64,000 nucleotides of DNA from JAHELQ01 sp964491915 (lineage in GTDB: Bacteria; Acidobacteriota; Aminicenantia; UBA2199): assembly GCA_964491915.1 (NCBI GenBank), contig CAZBHS010000019.1, positions 1-64,000 of the forward strand. The letters run 5' to 3'. A model generated the notes under the pieces. That model was not told the origin of the DNA, did not search any database, and saw only the letters and a program-made list of their open reading frames with translations. This document shows positions 1 to 8,425 of this stretch, one piece after another (position 1 is the stretch's first letter; each line of letters begins with the position of its first letter). The translations under genes were made by a program, and so were the position numbers.

Positions 1-76
1 ATTATAGTTTAACACCACCTTACGGTGTTGTCTAAATTTAGGGGACCATTATAACTATAGATGGGTATGTCGTTCG

Positions 77-373
77 CTAGGGGAGGTGGTCGAGGTAGTC
101 TCGTTTGATGGTGGAGATTTTTTTGCAGAAGTTGCGGTAGGAAACGAAGCCGGCGATAAGGAACGCGCCGCCAACAGCGAATGAAATCCCGCCGAGAATG
201 TGCCATGTGATGGAATGGAAGAAATGGATGAGAGCCAGGGCCAATGCTATAAACGATATTCCGGTGCGGATGTAGGCCAGGAACGTCCGCCAATTGGCCA
301 GTTTGGTGCGCTCCATTGCCAATAGGCCCGTCAGCGTCATGTCCACTGCTTTATTATTTCCCGGATCTTCCAT
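77..373 (-). CDS. DUF202 family small membrane protein
   Basis: A 98-residue protein with the DUF202 (YidH-like) signature near its N-terminus: an ERTKLANWRTFLAYIRTGIS segment around residues 21-40, followed by two hydrophobic helices (about 39-56 and 59-78). The family consists of small inner-membrane proteins without an established activity. The length is normal for the family. The start is an ATG at 373 with no strong ribosome binding site. It stands alone and is divergent from the secreted paralog genes that follow. The family call is solid; the function is unknown. Confidence 0.8.
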   Translation of the reverse strand: MEDPGNNKAVDMTLTGLLAMERTKLANWRTFLAYIRTGISFIALALALIHFFHSITWHILGGISFAVGGAFLIAGFVSYRNFCKKISTIKRDYLDHLP

Positions 374-419
374 TGTATTGTAATGATATAGCTAAACCGT
401 GAGCATGTCAAATTGGCGT

Positions 420-447
420 TTGACAATAATATTTCATTTGTTATAAT
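420..447 (+). promoter_or_regulatory. Sigma70-type promoter of the first secreted paralog
   Basis: TTGACA at 420-425 and TATAAT at 442-447 are both perfect consensus hexamers with a 16-bp spacer. Transcription would begin near 454. This excludes the in-frame upstream start at 413 and supports the ATG at 482, which has a GAGGTGAG ribosome binding site at 470-477. Confidence 0.85.
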
Positions 448-481
448 CAATAACGAAACTAAAATTTTCGAGGTGAGTCAA

Positions 482-1012
482 ATGAAGAAAGTACTATTTA
501 TTTTCACTCTAGTTCTATGTTTCCTGGGATTTGTAGCTATCGGTATATCTCAAACCAGCGGCCCCAATCCCGACCTTCAGTTGTCCCAGATCAAGGCGTT
601 GCACACACAGTTTTCCGCTGATGTCAACACGGTGTACAACACCTACACCCCCGATTACCACCCTTATTATGGTTATGTCGGTATCGACGATATGCCTGTC
701 CACCCCGGCGGTTGGGACGACCAGTACATCCAGGAATTGTTTCCCGGACAGATCATCCAGAGTTTTGAAAAAGAGTTGGTCTATCTTTCGGGCCGTGTGT
801 TGATGAAACACAAAGATGCCTATGATATGGAGTTTTATGTCTGGCATGAAATCCAGAATGAGCCGATGTATTATATTCGCGCCAACATCTATGGTTTCTG
901 GTATGAGGTATGGCGTTTGGCCGGATACGGTCGCGGCGGCGATGTGGCAGTCTACATTGACGGCATGCACATCGGCTATCTCAGAGACGGCCAACTTGTG
1001 CCCGCATTTTAA
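482..1012 (+). CDS. Secreted protein of unknown family, tandem paralog 1 of 3
   Basis: 176 residues. A Sec signal peptide is visible (MKK, then about 16 hydrophobic residues, cleavage likely after the GIS segment near residue 22). The mature part has no cysteine after the signal peptide and is rich in Tyr, His, Trp and Asp. A conserved block reads TPDYHPYYGYVGIDDMPVH, followed by GGWDDQYI and VWHEIQNEPMYYIRA. The same blocks recur in the next two genes, so these are tandem duplicates. I do not recognise the family. It carries a consensus promoter (420-447) and ends in a terminator hairpin at 1053-1090, so it should be well expressed and exported. Function not assigned. Confidence 0.8.
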   Translation: MKKVLFIFTLVLCFLGFVAIGISQTSGPNPDLQLSQIKALHTQFSADVNTVYNTYTPDYHPYYGYVGIDDMPVHPGGWDDQYIQELFPGQIIQSFEKELVYLSGRVLMKHKDAYDMEFYVWHEIQNEPMYYIRANIYGFWYEVWRLAGYGRGGDVAVYIDGMHIGYLRDGQLVPAF

Positions 1013-1052
1013 TCTCCGGCTAACGTAATACTACGTTTTATTGTGTGGAAAA

Positions 1053-1090
1053 AAGGGGAAGAATTTAATTCTTCCCCTTAATCATTTTTT
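1053..1090 (+). terminator. Rho-independent terminator between secreted paralogs 1 and 2
   Basis: A perfect 11-bp stem (AAGGGGAAGAA at 1053-1063, TTCTTCCCCTT at 1069-1079) with a 5-nt loop is followed by an AATCATTTTTT tract. It ends 15 nt before the ATG of paralog 2, whose ribosome binding site lies at 1094-1100, so paralog 2 has no room for its own promoter downstream of the hairpin. Confidence 0.85.
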
Positions 1091-1105
1091 ATAGAGGTGA
1101 AGTAA

Positions 1106-1633
1106 ATGAAGAAAGTAGTATTTATCTGTACCCTTGTACTATGTTTACTTGGATTTGCAGCCATCGGCGTATCCGATACCAGCGGCCCCAATCCCGACCT
1201 TCAGTTGTCCCAGATCCAGGCGTTGCACACACAGTTTTCCGCTGATGTCAGCGCGGTGTGTAGCACCTACACCCCCGATTACCACCCCTACTACGGTTAT
1301 GTCGGTATCAACGATTTGCCGGTTCATACCGGCGGCTGGGACGACCTGTACATCAATGAAGTGTATCCCGGTCAGACGGTTCAAAGTTTTACAAAGGAAT
1401 TGGTGTATCTGACGGGCCGTGTGCTGATGCAGCACAAAGACTCCTATGGGACCGCGTTTTATGTTTGGCACGAAATCCAGAATGAGCCGATGTATTATTT
1501 CCGCGCTTCCGTCTATGGTTATTGGGTGGATTTGTGGGGCCTCGCCAGACCCGCTTGCGCCAATCCCGTAGGGGTTTATTTAGACGGCGTATTCATCGGA
1601 TACATCTCATTCAGCCAGGCTTTTTTCTTGTAA
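1106..1633 (+). CDS. Secreted protein of unknown family, tandem paralog 2 of 3
   Basis: 175 residues, with a Sec signal peptide at residues 1-23 and the same mature-protein blocks as its neighbours (TPDYHPYYGYVGINDLPVH, VWHEIQNEPMYYFRA). It is closest to paralog 1: long stretches of the coding DNA after the signal peptide are almost identical, pointing to recent duplication or gene conversion. The start ATG at 1106 has GAGGTGA at 1094-1100. No promoter is visible between the upstream terminator and this gene, so it probably depends on read-through. The C-terminus diverges most among the three copies (it ends SFSQAFFL). Family and function are not recognised. Confidence 0.8.
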   Translation: MKKVVFICTLVLCLLGFAAIGVSDTSGPNPDLQLSQIQALHTQFSADVSAVCSTYTPDYHPYYGYVGINDLPVHTGGWDDLYINEVYPGQTVQSFTKELVYLTGRVLMQHKDSYGTAFYVWHEIQNEPMYYFRASVYGYWVDLWGLARPACANPVGVYLDGVFIGYISFSQAFFL

Positions 1634-1684
1634 TTTAGTGTACGTTGCCGATGGCGACGGATTCAAGGTGAAGCGAGTACCGGT

Positions 1685-1713
1685 TTGACCAAAAAACTCT
1701 TACCTGCTATAAT
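1685..1713 (+). promoter_or_regulatory. Extended -10 promoter of secreted paralog 3
   Basis: TTGACC at 1685-1690, a 17-bp spacer and TATAAT at 1708-1713 preceded by TGC (extended -10). The ribosome binding site GGAGGT (1734-1739) and the ATG at 1746 follow. Confidence 0.85.
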
Positions 1714-1745
1714 TTTTAACTACTATATAAAATGGAGGTAATAGC

Positions 1746-2273
1746 ATGAAAAGAGTTCTATTCTCAATTTCCCTTGTTGTTTTATTTTTGGGTGTTGCGA
1801 CACTCGGTTTTGCCGGCGCCGACGATCCCAATCCCGATGTCCAGTGGACGCAGGTTCAGGCCTTGCACGACCAGTATTCAAACGACGTGAGTTCCACAAT
1901 CACAGAGTATACCCCCGATTACCACCCTTATTACGGCATTGTCGGCATCGACGATATGCCGGTTCACAGCGATGGATGGCAGAATCAGTATATCTCGGAA
2001 CTCTACCCCGGAGAGACAGTCGAAAGTTACTTCGTGGAGCAGATCACCATCAGCGGCCGGATCTTGATGAACCATATGGATCAATTGGGCAATGAATTTT
2101 TTGTCTGGCATGAAGTTCAGGACGAACCGGTGAATTACATCATGGCCAAACTGATCGATTCAAGACTCTATCATGGACGCATTGTAGGTCCGAGATGCGG
2201 CAACGCCATCGCGATTTATGTCAACGGTTTTTTTAGAGGCTGGGTCCAGAACGGCGAGTATTTTCCTTACTAG
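1746..2273 (+). CDS. Secreted protein of unknown family, tandem paralog 3 of 3
   Basis: 175 residues, with a clear Sec signal peptide (MKRVLFSISLVVLFLGVATL, cleavage near FAGA). It keeps the family blocks TPDYHPYYGIVGIDDMPVH and VWHEVQDEPVNYIMAKL but is the most divergent of the three. The mature chain has a single cysteine (in GPRCGNAIAIY). It has its own strong promoter and a terminator, so it is an independent transcription unit. The shared acidic/aromatic pattern suggests one compact extracytoplasmic domain. No enzyme motif is recognised. Confidence 0.8.
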   Translation: MKRVLFSISLVVLFLGVATLGFAGADDPNPDVQWTQVQALHDQYSNDVSSTITEYTPDYHPYYGIVGIDDMPVHSDGWQNQYISELYPGETVESYFVEQITISGRILMNHMDQLGNEFFVWHEVQDEPVNYIMAKLIDSRLYHGRIVGPRCGNAIAIYVNGFFRGWVQNGEYFPY

Positions 2274-2305
2274 GAAACTACAAGTAGAATTAATATGAAA
2301 ACTCG

Positions 2306-2337
2306 TCCAGAGGCGGCGCCTCTGGATGGGTTTTTTT
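2306..2337 (+). terminator. Terminator after secreted paralog 3
   Basis: A 9-bp perfect stem, TCCAGAGGC (2306-2314) and GCCTCTGGA (2318-2326), with a 3-nt loop, then TGGG and seven T (2331-2337). It sits between convergent genes. The AAAA upstream on the other strand means it may also serve the larA-like gene. Confidence 0.85.
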
Positions 2338-3577
2338 ACAATAGCGGAACTGTCAGCGTACCGTCTATCAGAACGAGCATCCGGGTATCCTTGCCCTTGA
2401 GCTCGACGGCCTTGTCGATGGCAGCCTGGATTGTCGGAAATTGGGTGAAGAAGGTTTTGGCGATATCCGCATCCGGAAGGCCGGTGACGGCGAAACAATG
2501 AGCCCACTGGGTGGTATCCGCGATCAAAGAGGCTTTATGGTAGCCTAATTTGTAATTGGCCGCCACCATTTGTTTGACCTCTTCAGGAGAGGAGCAACTG
2601 CTCAGCAAATCAAAGAACTTACTGGGACCGATCCCTTCATGACAAGCGCACACCCAAATCACGACGCCGTCCTTTTTAAGGGCTAGCTTCGCATTCTCGA
2701 GGGCGTGCTGGGCCTGGTAGAGGTTGATGTCCTTGGGAGGCCGCACCAATGTCAACACGATATCCGCTTTGCCGTCCACCTTGACTCCAAAAACCTCGTT
2801 TGCCTTTTTCACCGCTTCCAAAAAAGAGGCTTCGATGTGGCCGCTAACCGCGCCGTAGACCCGTTTCTTTTGATCCAATACAATCTGGATGGAAAAGATT
2901 TTGGCCGGATCGATTTTTGCCGCCGCTTCAGCCATGTCTTCGCTGACAGCGTTACCTTTCAGAGCGGTGGGGGCGACGCCGGGCTCGAGGGCGTGGCTAT
3001 GGTTGCGCTCGATGGTCTCGTAACCCGCTACTCCGGGTAAAAAGGATTTCCGTCCGCCGGTGTATCCGGCGAAGTAATGGGGCTCCACCGAATTGACGGC
3101 GATGATCCGTTCGGCGTTCATAATGTGCTTGTTGAACGTCACCGGCGTTCCCCGGCTGGTGTCCCCAAGAGGCAGTAGTTCATCATCATTGCGGCTGTCA
3201 TGAACAAATATCCGCTCCTTCAATTCATGATGCAAATCCCCGAAGATCTTATCGAGCTCTTCCTCAGTCGGTTCTCTGTGGGTGCCGGTGGCCACCATGA
3301 AGCGCACATGCGTGTGTTTTATATAAGGATAAATCAACGCCAACACCTTCGCCGTCGGAGTCGGCCGCGTCCCGTCGTTCACAATCACCCAGGTATCATT
3401 GCTACCGGCGACAAACGTCGCTAACGACGATGAGTCGATCGGGGAGGCCAGAGCCGCCTCGATAATCGCTTCCGCGTCCCCAACGGTAGTCTCGTTGGGC
3501 TCGACGATCTCCAACCGCACACCGTCATCCACACTGACATCAACGTCATCATATCCATAAGGTATCTTGATATTCAT
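2336..3577 (-). CDS. larA: LarA-type nickel-pincer 2-hydroxyacid racemase/epimerase
   Basis: 413 residues, full length for the LarA family (DUF2088 fold). LarA racemises lactate, and relatives act on other 2-hydroxyacids, using a nickel-pincer nucleotide bound to a lysine. The residues known in the Lactobacillus plantarum enzyme are present with the same spacing: Arg71 in NDGTRPTP, His100 in TGTHRE, His167 in EPHYFAG, Lys177 in GGRKSFLPG and His193 in ERNHSH. The 167/177/193 spacing equals the known 174/184/200. The cofactor genes larB, larC and larE are not in this window. Substrate is unknown. Start ATG at 3577. It is transcribed convergently with the secreted paralogs. Confidence 0.85.
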   Translation of the reverse strand: MNIKIPYGYDDVDVSVDDGVRLEIVEPNETTVGDAEAIIEAALASPIDSSSLATFVAGSNDTWVIVNDGTRPTPTAKVLALIYPYIKHTHVRFMVATGTHREPTEEELDKIFGDLHHELKERIFVHDSRNDDELLPLGDTSRGTPVTFNKHIMNAERIIAVNSVEPHYFAGYTGGRKSFLPGVAGYETIERNHSHALEPGVAPTALKGNAVSEDMAEAAAKIDPAKIFSIQIVLDQKKRVYGAVSGHIEASFLEAVKKANEVFGVKVDGKADIVLTLVRPPKDINLYQAQHALENAKLALKKDGVVIWVCACHEGIGPSKFFDLLSSCSSPEEVKQMVAANYKLGYHKASLIADTTQWAHCFAVTGLPDADIAKTFFTQFPTIQAAIDKAVELKGKDTRMLVLIDGTLTVPLL

Positions 3578-3654
3578 ACCCTCTTTATACTATCGAATCC
3601 ACTAAAACTCAAGGCGAGGTTCACGAAAAAAAATAGCTAAAACCTATAAAAAAT

Positions 3655-3685
3655 TTGATTTCTTGGGAAATTTTGTTAATATAAT
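3655..3685 (+). promoter_or_regulatory. Possible metG promoter and structured leader
   Basis: TATAAT at 3680-3685 with a weak TTGATT (3655-3660, 19-bp spacer) upstream of metG. The leader contains an inverted repeat CCATTCG (3708-3714) / CGAATGG (3727-3733). No T-box or SAM-riboswitch core was recognised. Suggestive only. Confidence 0.45.
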
Positions 3686-3760
3686 TGAATACAACACTCT
3701 GTGTGACCCATTCGAGGACAAAACCGCGAATGGTAGATTTATACAGTAAAGGACGAACGA

Positions 3761-5809
3761 ATGAGTGAAAAGAGAAAAATTCTGGTGACCGCCGCCTTAC
3801 CCTATGCCAATGGGGATATCCACCTCGGCCATTTGGTGGAGTATTTACAAACCGATTATTGGGTCCGCTTTCAAAAAATGCGGGGCCATGAATGTTTGTA
3901 TATGTGCGCCGACGACACCCACGGCACCCCCATCATGATCAGCGCCCGCAACCAGGGAATCACCCCCGAGGAACTGATTGGCCGCAATCATGAAAAACAT
4001 GTGAAGGATTTCGCCGGTTTCGAAGTGGAATTCGACAAATTCTATTCCACCAACAGCCCGGAGAACAAAGAACTCTCCGCCGAGATCTACAACCACATGG
4101 AACAAAACGGTCATATCGACACCCGCAACATCAAGCAATTCTATTGCCAGCACGACAAGATGTTCTTGCCCGACCGATTCGTCACAGGGACCTGTCCCCG
4201 TTGCGAAGCCGTCGAACAATACGGCGATTCCTGCGACGCCTGCGGCGCCACCTATTCATCCTTCGAAATGAAGGACGCCGCCTGCGTGCTCTGCGGAACC
4301 CCGCCGGTTGAAAAAGAGAGCGAGCATCTGTTCTTCAAATTGAACAATTTCAAGGATTTCCTCAAACAATGGGTGCGCCAGCATACCCCCAAAGAGGTGG
4401 CCAACAAGTTGGACGAATGGCTCAACGAAGACCTCAGAGATTGGGACATCTCCCGCGACGCCCCCTATTTCGGCTTCGAAATCCCCGGCAAACCCGGCAA
4501 ATACTTCTATGTCTGGGTAGACGCCCCCGTCGGTTACATGTCAGCCACCAAAAAATGGTGCGAAGAAAACGGCCGCGATTTCGAGGAATTCTGGAAAGGC
4601 AACGACGCCGAACTCTATCATTTCATCGGCAAAGACATCGTGTACTTCCACACCCTGTTCTGGCCCGCCATGCTGCATAACGCCGGTTACAAAACCCCGG
4701 ACCAGGTATTCGTCCACGGTTTCTTGACCGTCAACGGCGAAAAGATGAGCAAATCCAAAGGGACCTTCATCAACGCCCGCACCTACCTCGACCACCTGCC
4801 CCCCCTGTACCTGCGCTACTATTACGCCTGCAAAATGGGACCGTCGCTGGACGACATCGATCTCAGCTTCGACGACTTCATCCTCAGGGTGAACGGAGAA
4901 CTCATCGGCAAGATCACCAATCTAGCCTCCCGCGCCGTACAAATGCTCAACAAAATCGACAGCACCCTCGGCACAATACCCCCCGAAGGAATGGAACTCA
5001 TCGACCAGGCAAAGGAAAAATCCGAAACCATCGCCAAACACTACGAGAACCGCGAATTCTCCAAAGCCACCATCGAAATCCGCAACCTGGCGGACGCAGC
5101 CAACCGCTTTTTCGACGCCGCCGAGCCCTGGAAAACCATCAAGACCGACCCGGAAGAAACACGGAAAGTACTGACCACGGTCATCAACATGTTCCGCATG
5201 ATCACCGTCTTTCTCAAGCCCGTACTCCCTTCCTACGCCGCCAAAGTCGAAGCCCTGTTCGTCGAAGAACCCTTCACCTGGGATTCGGCGCAGCAGACCA
5301 TCGAGAACAAACAGATGGGGAAATTTGAACATCTAGCCAAACGGCTGGACAAAAAACCCATCGACAACATCATCGAAGACAGTAAGGAGACAGTAAACAT
5401 GGATGCCAACAAAACAGAAGAGACAAAGGTCGAAGAGACAAAAGCCGAAGAAACCATAGAAGATAAATACGAACCCATCGCCCCCACCATCGACTTCGAA
5501 GAATTCATGAAAGTGGATCTCCGGGTGGCCAAGATCGTCGAAGCCGAACCAATCGAAGAGGCTAGAAAACTCTTACGCCTCAAAGTGGATATCGGCGTCG
5601 AGACCCGCACCATTATCGCCGGCATCAAAAAAGCCTACAACCCCGAAGACCTCATCGGCAAACACATTATCGTGGTGGCCAATCTCCAACCCCGCAAAAT
5701 GAAATTCGGAACCTCCGAGGGCATGCTCTTGGCCGCCGGCCCCGGTGGAAAAGACGTATTCCTCCTCTCTCCCGCCGAAGGCGCGACTCCCGGCGAACGG
5801 GTCCACTAA
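3761..5809 (+). CDS. metG: Methionyl-tRNA synthetase with C-terminal tRNA-binding domain
   Basis: 682 residues. It charges tRNA-Met with methionine in the cytoplasm. Class I signatures are visible: the HIGH box as HLGH in ANGDIHLGHL near residues 20-27, and KMSKS at residues 328-332. A four-cysteine zinc knuckle (CPRCEAVEQYGDSCDACG) lies near residues 147-164. The anticodon-binding helical domain follows. After a Lys/Glu-rich linker (EETKVEETKAEE) comes a Trbp111/EMAP-like OB-fold domain (about 575-682, DLRVAKIVEAEPIEEARKLL), which dimerises the enzyme and aids tRNA binding. Start ATG at 3761 with AAAGGA upstream. Confidence 0.97.
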   Translation: MSEKRKILVTAALPYANGDIHLGHLVEYLQTDYWVRFQKMRGHECLYMCADDTHGTPIMISARNQGITPEELIGRNHEKHVKDFAGFEVEFDKFYSTNSPENKELSAEIYNHMEQNGHIDTRNIKQFYCQHDKMFLPDRFVTGTCPRCEAVEQYGDSCDACGATYSSFEMKDAACVLCGTPPVEKESEHLFFKLNNFKDFLKQWVRQHTPKEVANKLDEWLNEDLRDWDISRDAPYFGFEIPGKPGKYFYVWVDAPVGYMSATKKWCEENGRDFEEFWKGNDAELYHFIGKDIVYFHTLFWPAMLHNAGYKTPDQVFVHGFLTVNGEKMSKSKGTFINARTYLDHLPPLYLRYYYACKMGPSLDDIDLSFDDFILRVNGELIGKITNLASRAVQMLNKIDSTLGTIPPEGMELIDQAKEKSETIAKHYENREFSKATIEIRNLADAANRFFDAAEPWKTIKTDPEETRKVLTTVINMFRMITVFLKPVLPSYAAKVEALFVEEPFTWDSAQQTIENKQMGKFEHLAKRLDKKPIDNIIEDSKETVNMDANKTEETKVEETKAEETIEDKYEPIAPTIDFEEFMKVDLRVAKIVEAEPIEEARKLLRLKVDIGVETRTIIAGIKKAYNPEDLIGKHIIVVANLQPRKMKFGTSEGMLLAAGPGGKDVFLLSPAEGATPGERVH

Positions 5810-5840
5810 CAATCCCGAACCAGCAAACAATAAAAATAAA

Positions 5841-5875
5841 GGGGCATCTAAACAGATGCCCCAATCTCCATTTTT
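5841..5875 (+). terminator. Probable terminator after metG
   Basis: A perfect 9-bp stem GGGGCATCT (5841-5849) / AGATGCCCC (5854-5862) with a 4-nt loop, followed by a short T run at 5871-5875. The T tract is set back by eight bases, so strength is uncertain. Confidence 0.6.
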
Positions 5876-5899
5876 AAATCTCCAATCCGTATTGGTAAG

Positions 5900-7225
5900 A
5901 TGAAACGGATCGCTATCTTCATTTTTATCTTCTTATTATTTGCCTGTACCGGCCTGTTTTGCGATAGGGGAGAGAGCGAACACTCCCTTCTGAACACATT
6001 AAAAACAATCCCCGGCCTTTCAGTGGTAAAAGTCCTGAAGCCAAACCTCCACTTCAACCACATCATCCAACTCGCCATCACCCAACCCCTCGATCACCAA
6101 AACCCCAAAACCGGAACCTTCCGGCAAACCATCTTCCTCTCCCATGTGGACAAAAACGCCCCCACAATCTTGGTCCCCGACGGGTACGGCGCCTACAAGA
6201 ACCGCCTCTTCGAATTGACAGCCCTCCTGAAATGCAACCAGGTCTACGTCGGCCACCGCTTCTACCACGGCTCCAGCCCCGACAAAGTGAATTGGAAACT
6301 CCTTACCCAAAAGCAAGCCTCCGCAGACTACCATCGCGTCATCACCTTACTCAAGCCCCTCTATACCGGCAAATGGCTCAGCGGCAGCATCAGCAAAGGC
6401 GGCCTCGAATGCCTCTTCCACCGCCGCCATTTCCCCGCCGACGTCGCAGCCACCATCGCCTATGCGGCCCCAGCCGCCCTCAGCCCCCACGACCCCCGCC
6501 TCGAAGAGTTCATCCTAAACAAAGCCGGCACACCCAAAATCCGCTCAGCCATCACAACCTTCCAGCGAGCCGTCCTCGAGCGCCGGCAGCACATCATCCC
6601 CATCATCAAAAAAATGTGCGAAAAATCCGGCAAAACCTATCCCATCAACTACCACCAAATGCTGGAATACCACGTCCTGGAATACCCCTTCTCCTTCTGG
6701 CAATACAGCGACGGCGACCCGTCATCGATCCCCGGCCCCGATTCCTCCCCCCAAGAACTCCACAAACACCTTCTCACCATCCTCGGCCCCTACACCTGGT
6801 ACACAGACGCCGCCATCAAACGCCGCTACCCCAATGTCTACGAATCCTTCACCCAGATCGGCTACTACCGCTATATCACCACCCACCTAAAAGACCTGCT
6901 CCAATCAGTCCCCCCCAATCCCTCCGACAAAGACTTCGCCCCCCCAAACATCCCCCTAAATTTCGATCCCCAACCCATGAAAGACCTGCTCCAATGGCTA
7001 AAAACCAAAGGCAACCATATCATCTGCCTCTACGGAGCCCGCGACCCCTGGACCGCCTGCGCCGTCACCCTCAACCCCAACAACAACACCATCCTCCACA
7101 TCGCCCCCAACCAAAACCACTCCCTCCGCTTAAAAAAACTCCCCCAACCGGTACAGAGCAGAATTCTACAAAGAATAAATTCCTGGTTATGCAATCCCCC
7201 CGCTTCCCGGCAAACAGATCAATAA
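5900..7225 (+). CDS. Putative secreted S37/S28-like serine peptidase (lipoprotein)
   Basis: 441 residues. The N-terminus is a signal peptide with a lipobox-like LFAC at residues 13-16, so export and lipid anchoring are likely. The body has features of the S37 (PS-10) and related S28 alpha/beta-hydrolase peptidases, which remove N-terminal tripeptides or cleave after proline: GHRFYHGSSP, a D-H-R-V helix, then GSISKGG with probable nucleophile Ser165. Candidate Asp in YGARDPWTA and candidate His in PNQNHSLRL complete a triad in the expected order. The ribosome binding site is poor. Third codon positions are very C-rich compared with neighbours. Substrate unknown. Confidence 0.65.
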   Translation: MKRIAIFIFIFLLFACTGLFCDRGESEHSLLNTLKTIPGLSVVKVLKPNLHFNHIIQLAITQPLDHQNPKTGTFRQTIFLSHVDKNAPTILVPDGYGAYKNRLFELTALLKCNQVYVGHRFYHGSSPDKVNWKLLTQKQASADYHRVITLLKPLYTGKWLSGSISKGGLECLFHRRHFPADVAATIAYAAPAALSPHDPRLEEFILNKAGTPKIRSAITTFQRAVLERRQHIIPIIKKMCEKSGKTYPINYHQMLEYHVLEYPFSFWQYSDGDPSSIPGPDSSPQELHKHLLTILGPYTWYTDAAIKRRYPNVYESFTQIGYYRYITTHLKDLLQSVPPNPSDKDFAPPNIPLNFDPQPMKDLLQWLKTKGNHIICLYGARDPWTACAVTLNPNNNTILHIAPNQNHSLRLKKLPQPVQSRILQRINSWLCNPPASRQTDQ

Positions 7226-7236
7226 TAAGGTGAAGG

Positions 7237-7908
7237 TCAAACTGTATATGGATGCAGATCCCTCTCCGAGTAGAGGCCGAACACATAGAACGGCGCATGC
7301 TCCGCCACCCTCTCTTCCGTCATCTCTTTAAATTCCAACGCATGGTCTAGATCCCCAATCAAGCCGAATTCATTGAGCCGATCCTTCCAAACAGGCCCCA
7401 ACTCCCGGATCTCATCCTCAGTGTACCCACAATTGGACAACCCGCTAATATAGCCGCCGTCCGCCACATCATACCCCAAAAAATGAAAATCCTCCGGCAT
7501 CTTCAACTGACTATGCCCGTCGGGGGCGAAAATATTGCTCCAATACTCATACTCCAACAACGGCTTTTCCGCCATCAACTCCACCCCGATGACAATCCCT
7601 TCCCGGTCCTCGATCAGCCTCTCGAAGCATTCTTTCATTTCCTCCAAATCCTGCCACAAATACAGACAATCATGCCGGAAATCCGCCGAAGCGTCTAATA
7701 CGATATGCCTCTCCAAAACTTCCTCGTCATAAAAATTCGCTACGGATTTGGGGATAAAATAGGAAGGCCAGGCCATTGTATCCACCGCCAACACCCAGCG
7801 AATCCCGGGATTCAACAAAAACTGTTTCCGGGCCTCCTCCGGCCAATCATTTGCTCTATAATTGACAGGCCCATACCGCACATCAAACCCAAACATTTCG
7901 CGTTTCAT
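7237..7908 (-). CDS. Hypothetical protein (223 aa)
   Basis: An acidic, aromatic-rich, apparently soluble protein beginning MKREMFGFDVRYGPVNYRAN. I do not recognise the family. An in-frame TTG at 8001 would add 31 residues and overlap the upstream lipoprotein gene; the ATG at 7908 is preferred although its ribosome binding site is weak. It lies 59 bp downstream of the lipoprotein gene on the same strand, so the two may be co-transcribed. It is convergent with the S37-like peptidase gene, whose stop is 11 bp away. Confidence 0.6.
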   Translation of the reverse strand: MKREMFGFDVRYGPVNYRANDWPEEARKQFLLNPGIRWVLAVDTMAWPSYFIPKSVANFYDEEVLERHIVLDASADFRHDCLYLWQDLEEMKECFERLIEDREGIVIGVELMAEKPLLEYEYWSNIFAPDGHSQLKMPEDFHFLGYDVADGGYISGLSNCGYTEDEIRELGPVWKDRLNEFGLIGDLDHALEFKEMTEERVAEHAPFYVFGLYSERDLHPYTV

Positions 7909-7967
7909 TCCCAAAGTATAGCACCCGGTTCCCCAATTTTCAATTTTAGAATTCGCGTCACAACCGC

Positions 7968-8396
7968 TCAATGCACCCGCTTCTCCTTCAGCAATATCCA
8001 ACCCTCTTTACCGTACACCGACGGCTCGCTCCTGGAGGAAAACCGCCCCTGTTCCACCAAATACTCCGCGATCATCCGGGTTTCGTCCATCTTCACCCCG
8101 CTGGTCTCGATCCGAATGGCGTCATAATCCTCCGACACAAACACCCGGGTCAACCGGTATTCAATATACCGCTCATCGATCAAAAACTCCCTGGCCTCGC
8201 CCTTACCCCTCTTGACCACAAACCAGGTCTTGTACTCCGATATCATCATCCTGGTATAATGCTTCAATTCCCAAAGCTCCACCCTCAAATCGATTTGCGG
8301 AATGTCGCACACCATCACCCTCTGCGCCTTCCCGCCGCAATGCAGAAAAAAACCGATGAACATCACGAAACAAATGGATTTCACCAAAAAATTCAT
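7968..8396 (-). CDS. Small predicted lipoprotein
   Basis: 142 residues. A hydrophobic N-terminal segment (about 5-18) ends in FFLHCGGK, a plausible though non-canonical lipobox with Cys20. The mature domain is charged (IDERYIEYRLTRVFVSEDYD) and has no recognised motif. It is probably co-transcribed with the downstream 223-aa gene. Function unknown. Confidence 0.6.
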   Translation of the reverse strand: MNFLVKSICFVMFIGFFLHCGGKAQRVMVCDIPQIDLRVELWELKHYTRMMISEYKTWFVVKRGKGEAREFLIDERYIEYRLTRVFVSEDYDAIRIETSGVKMDETRMIAEYLVEQGRFSSRSEPSVYGKEGWILLKEKRVH

Positions 8397-8425
8397 ACCC
8401 CCTCCCTGAAAACAAATATATCACA

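Noticed and set aside
413..481. Upstream extension of secreted paralog 1
   Set aside because: It would start upstream of the promoter hexamers; the signal peptide and ribosome binding site fit the ATG at 482.
3690..3760. T-box or SAM riboswitch before metG
   Set aside because: Only a 7-bp inverted repeat is visible; no specifier loop, T-box core or SAM-riboswitch core was recognised.
6232..7233. 333-residue plus-strand frame rich in Pro, Arg and His
   Set aside because: Alternate-frame shadow of the C-rich S37-like peptidase gene.
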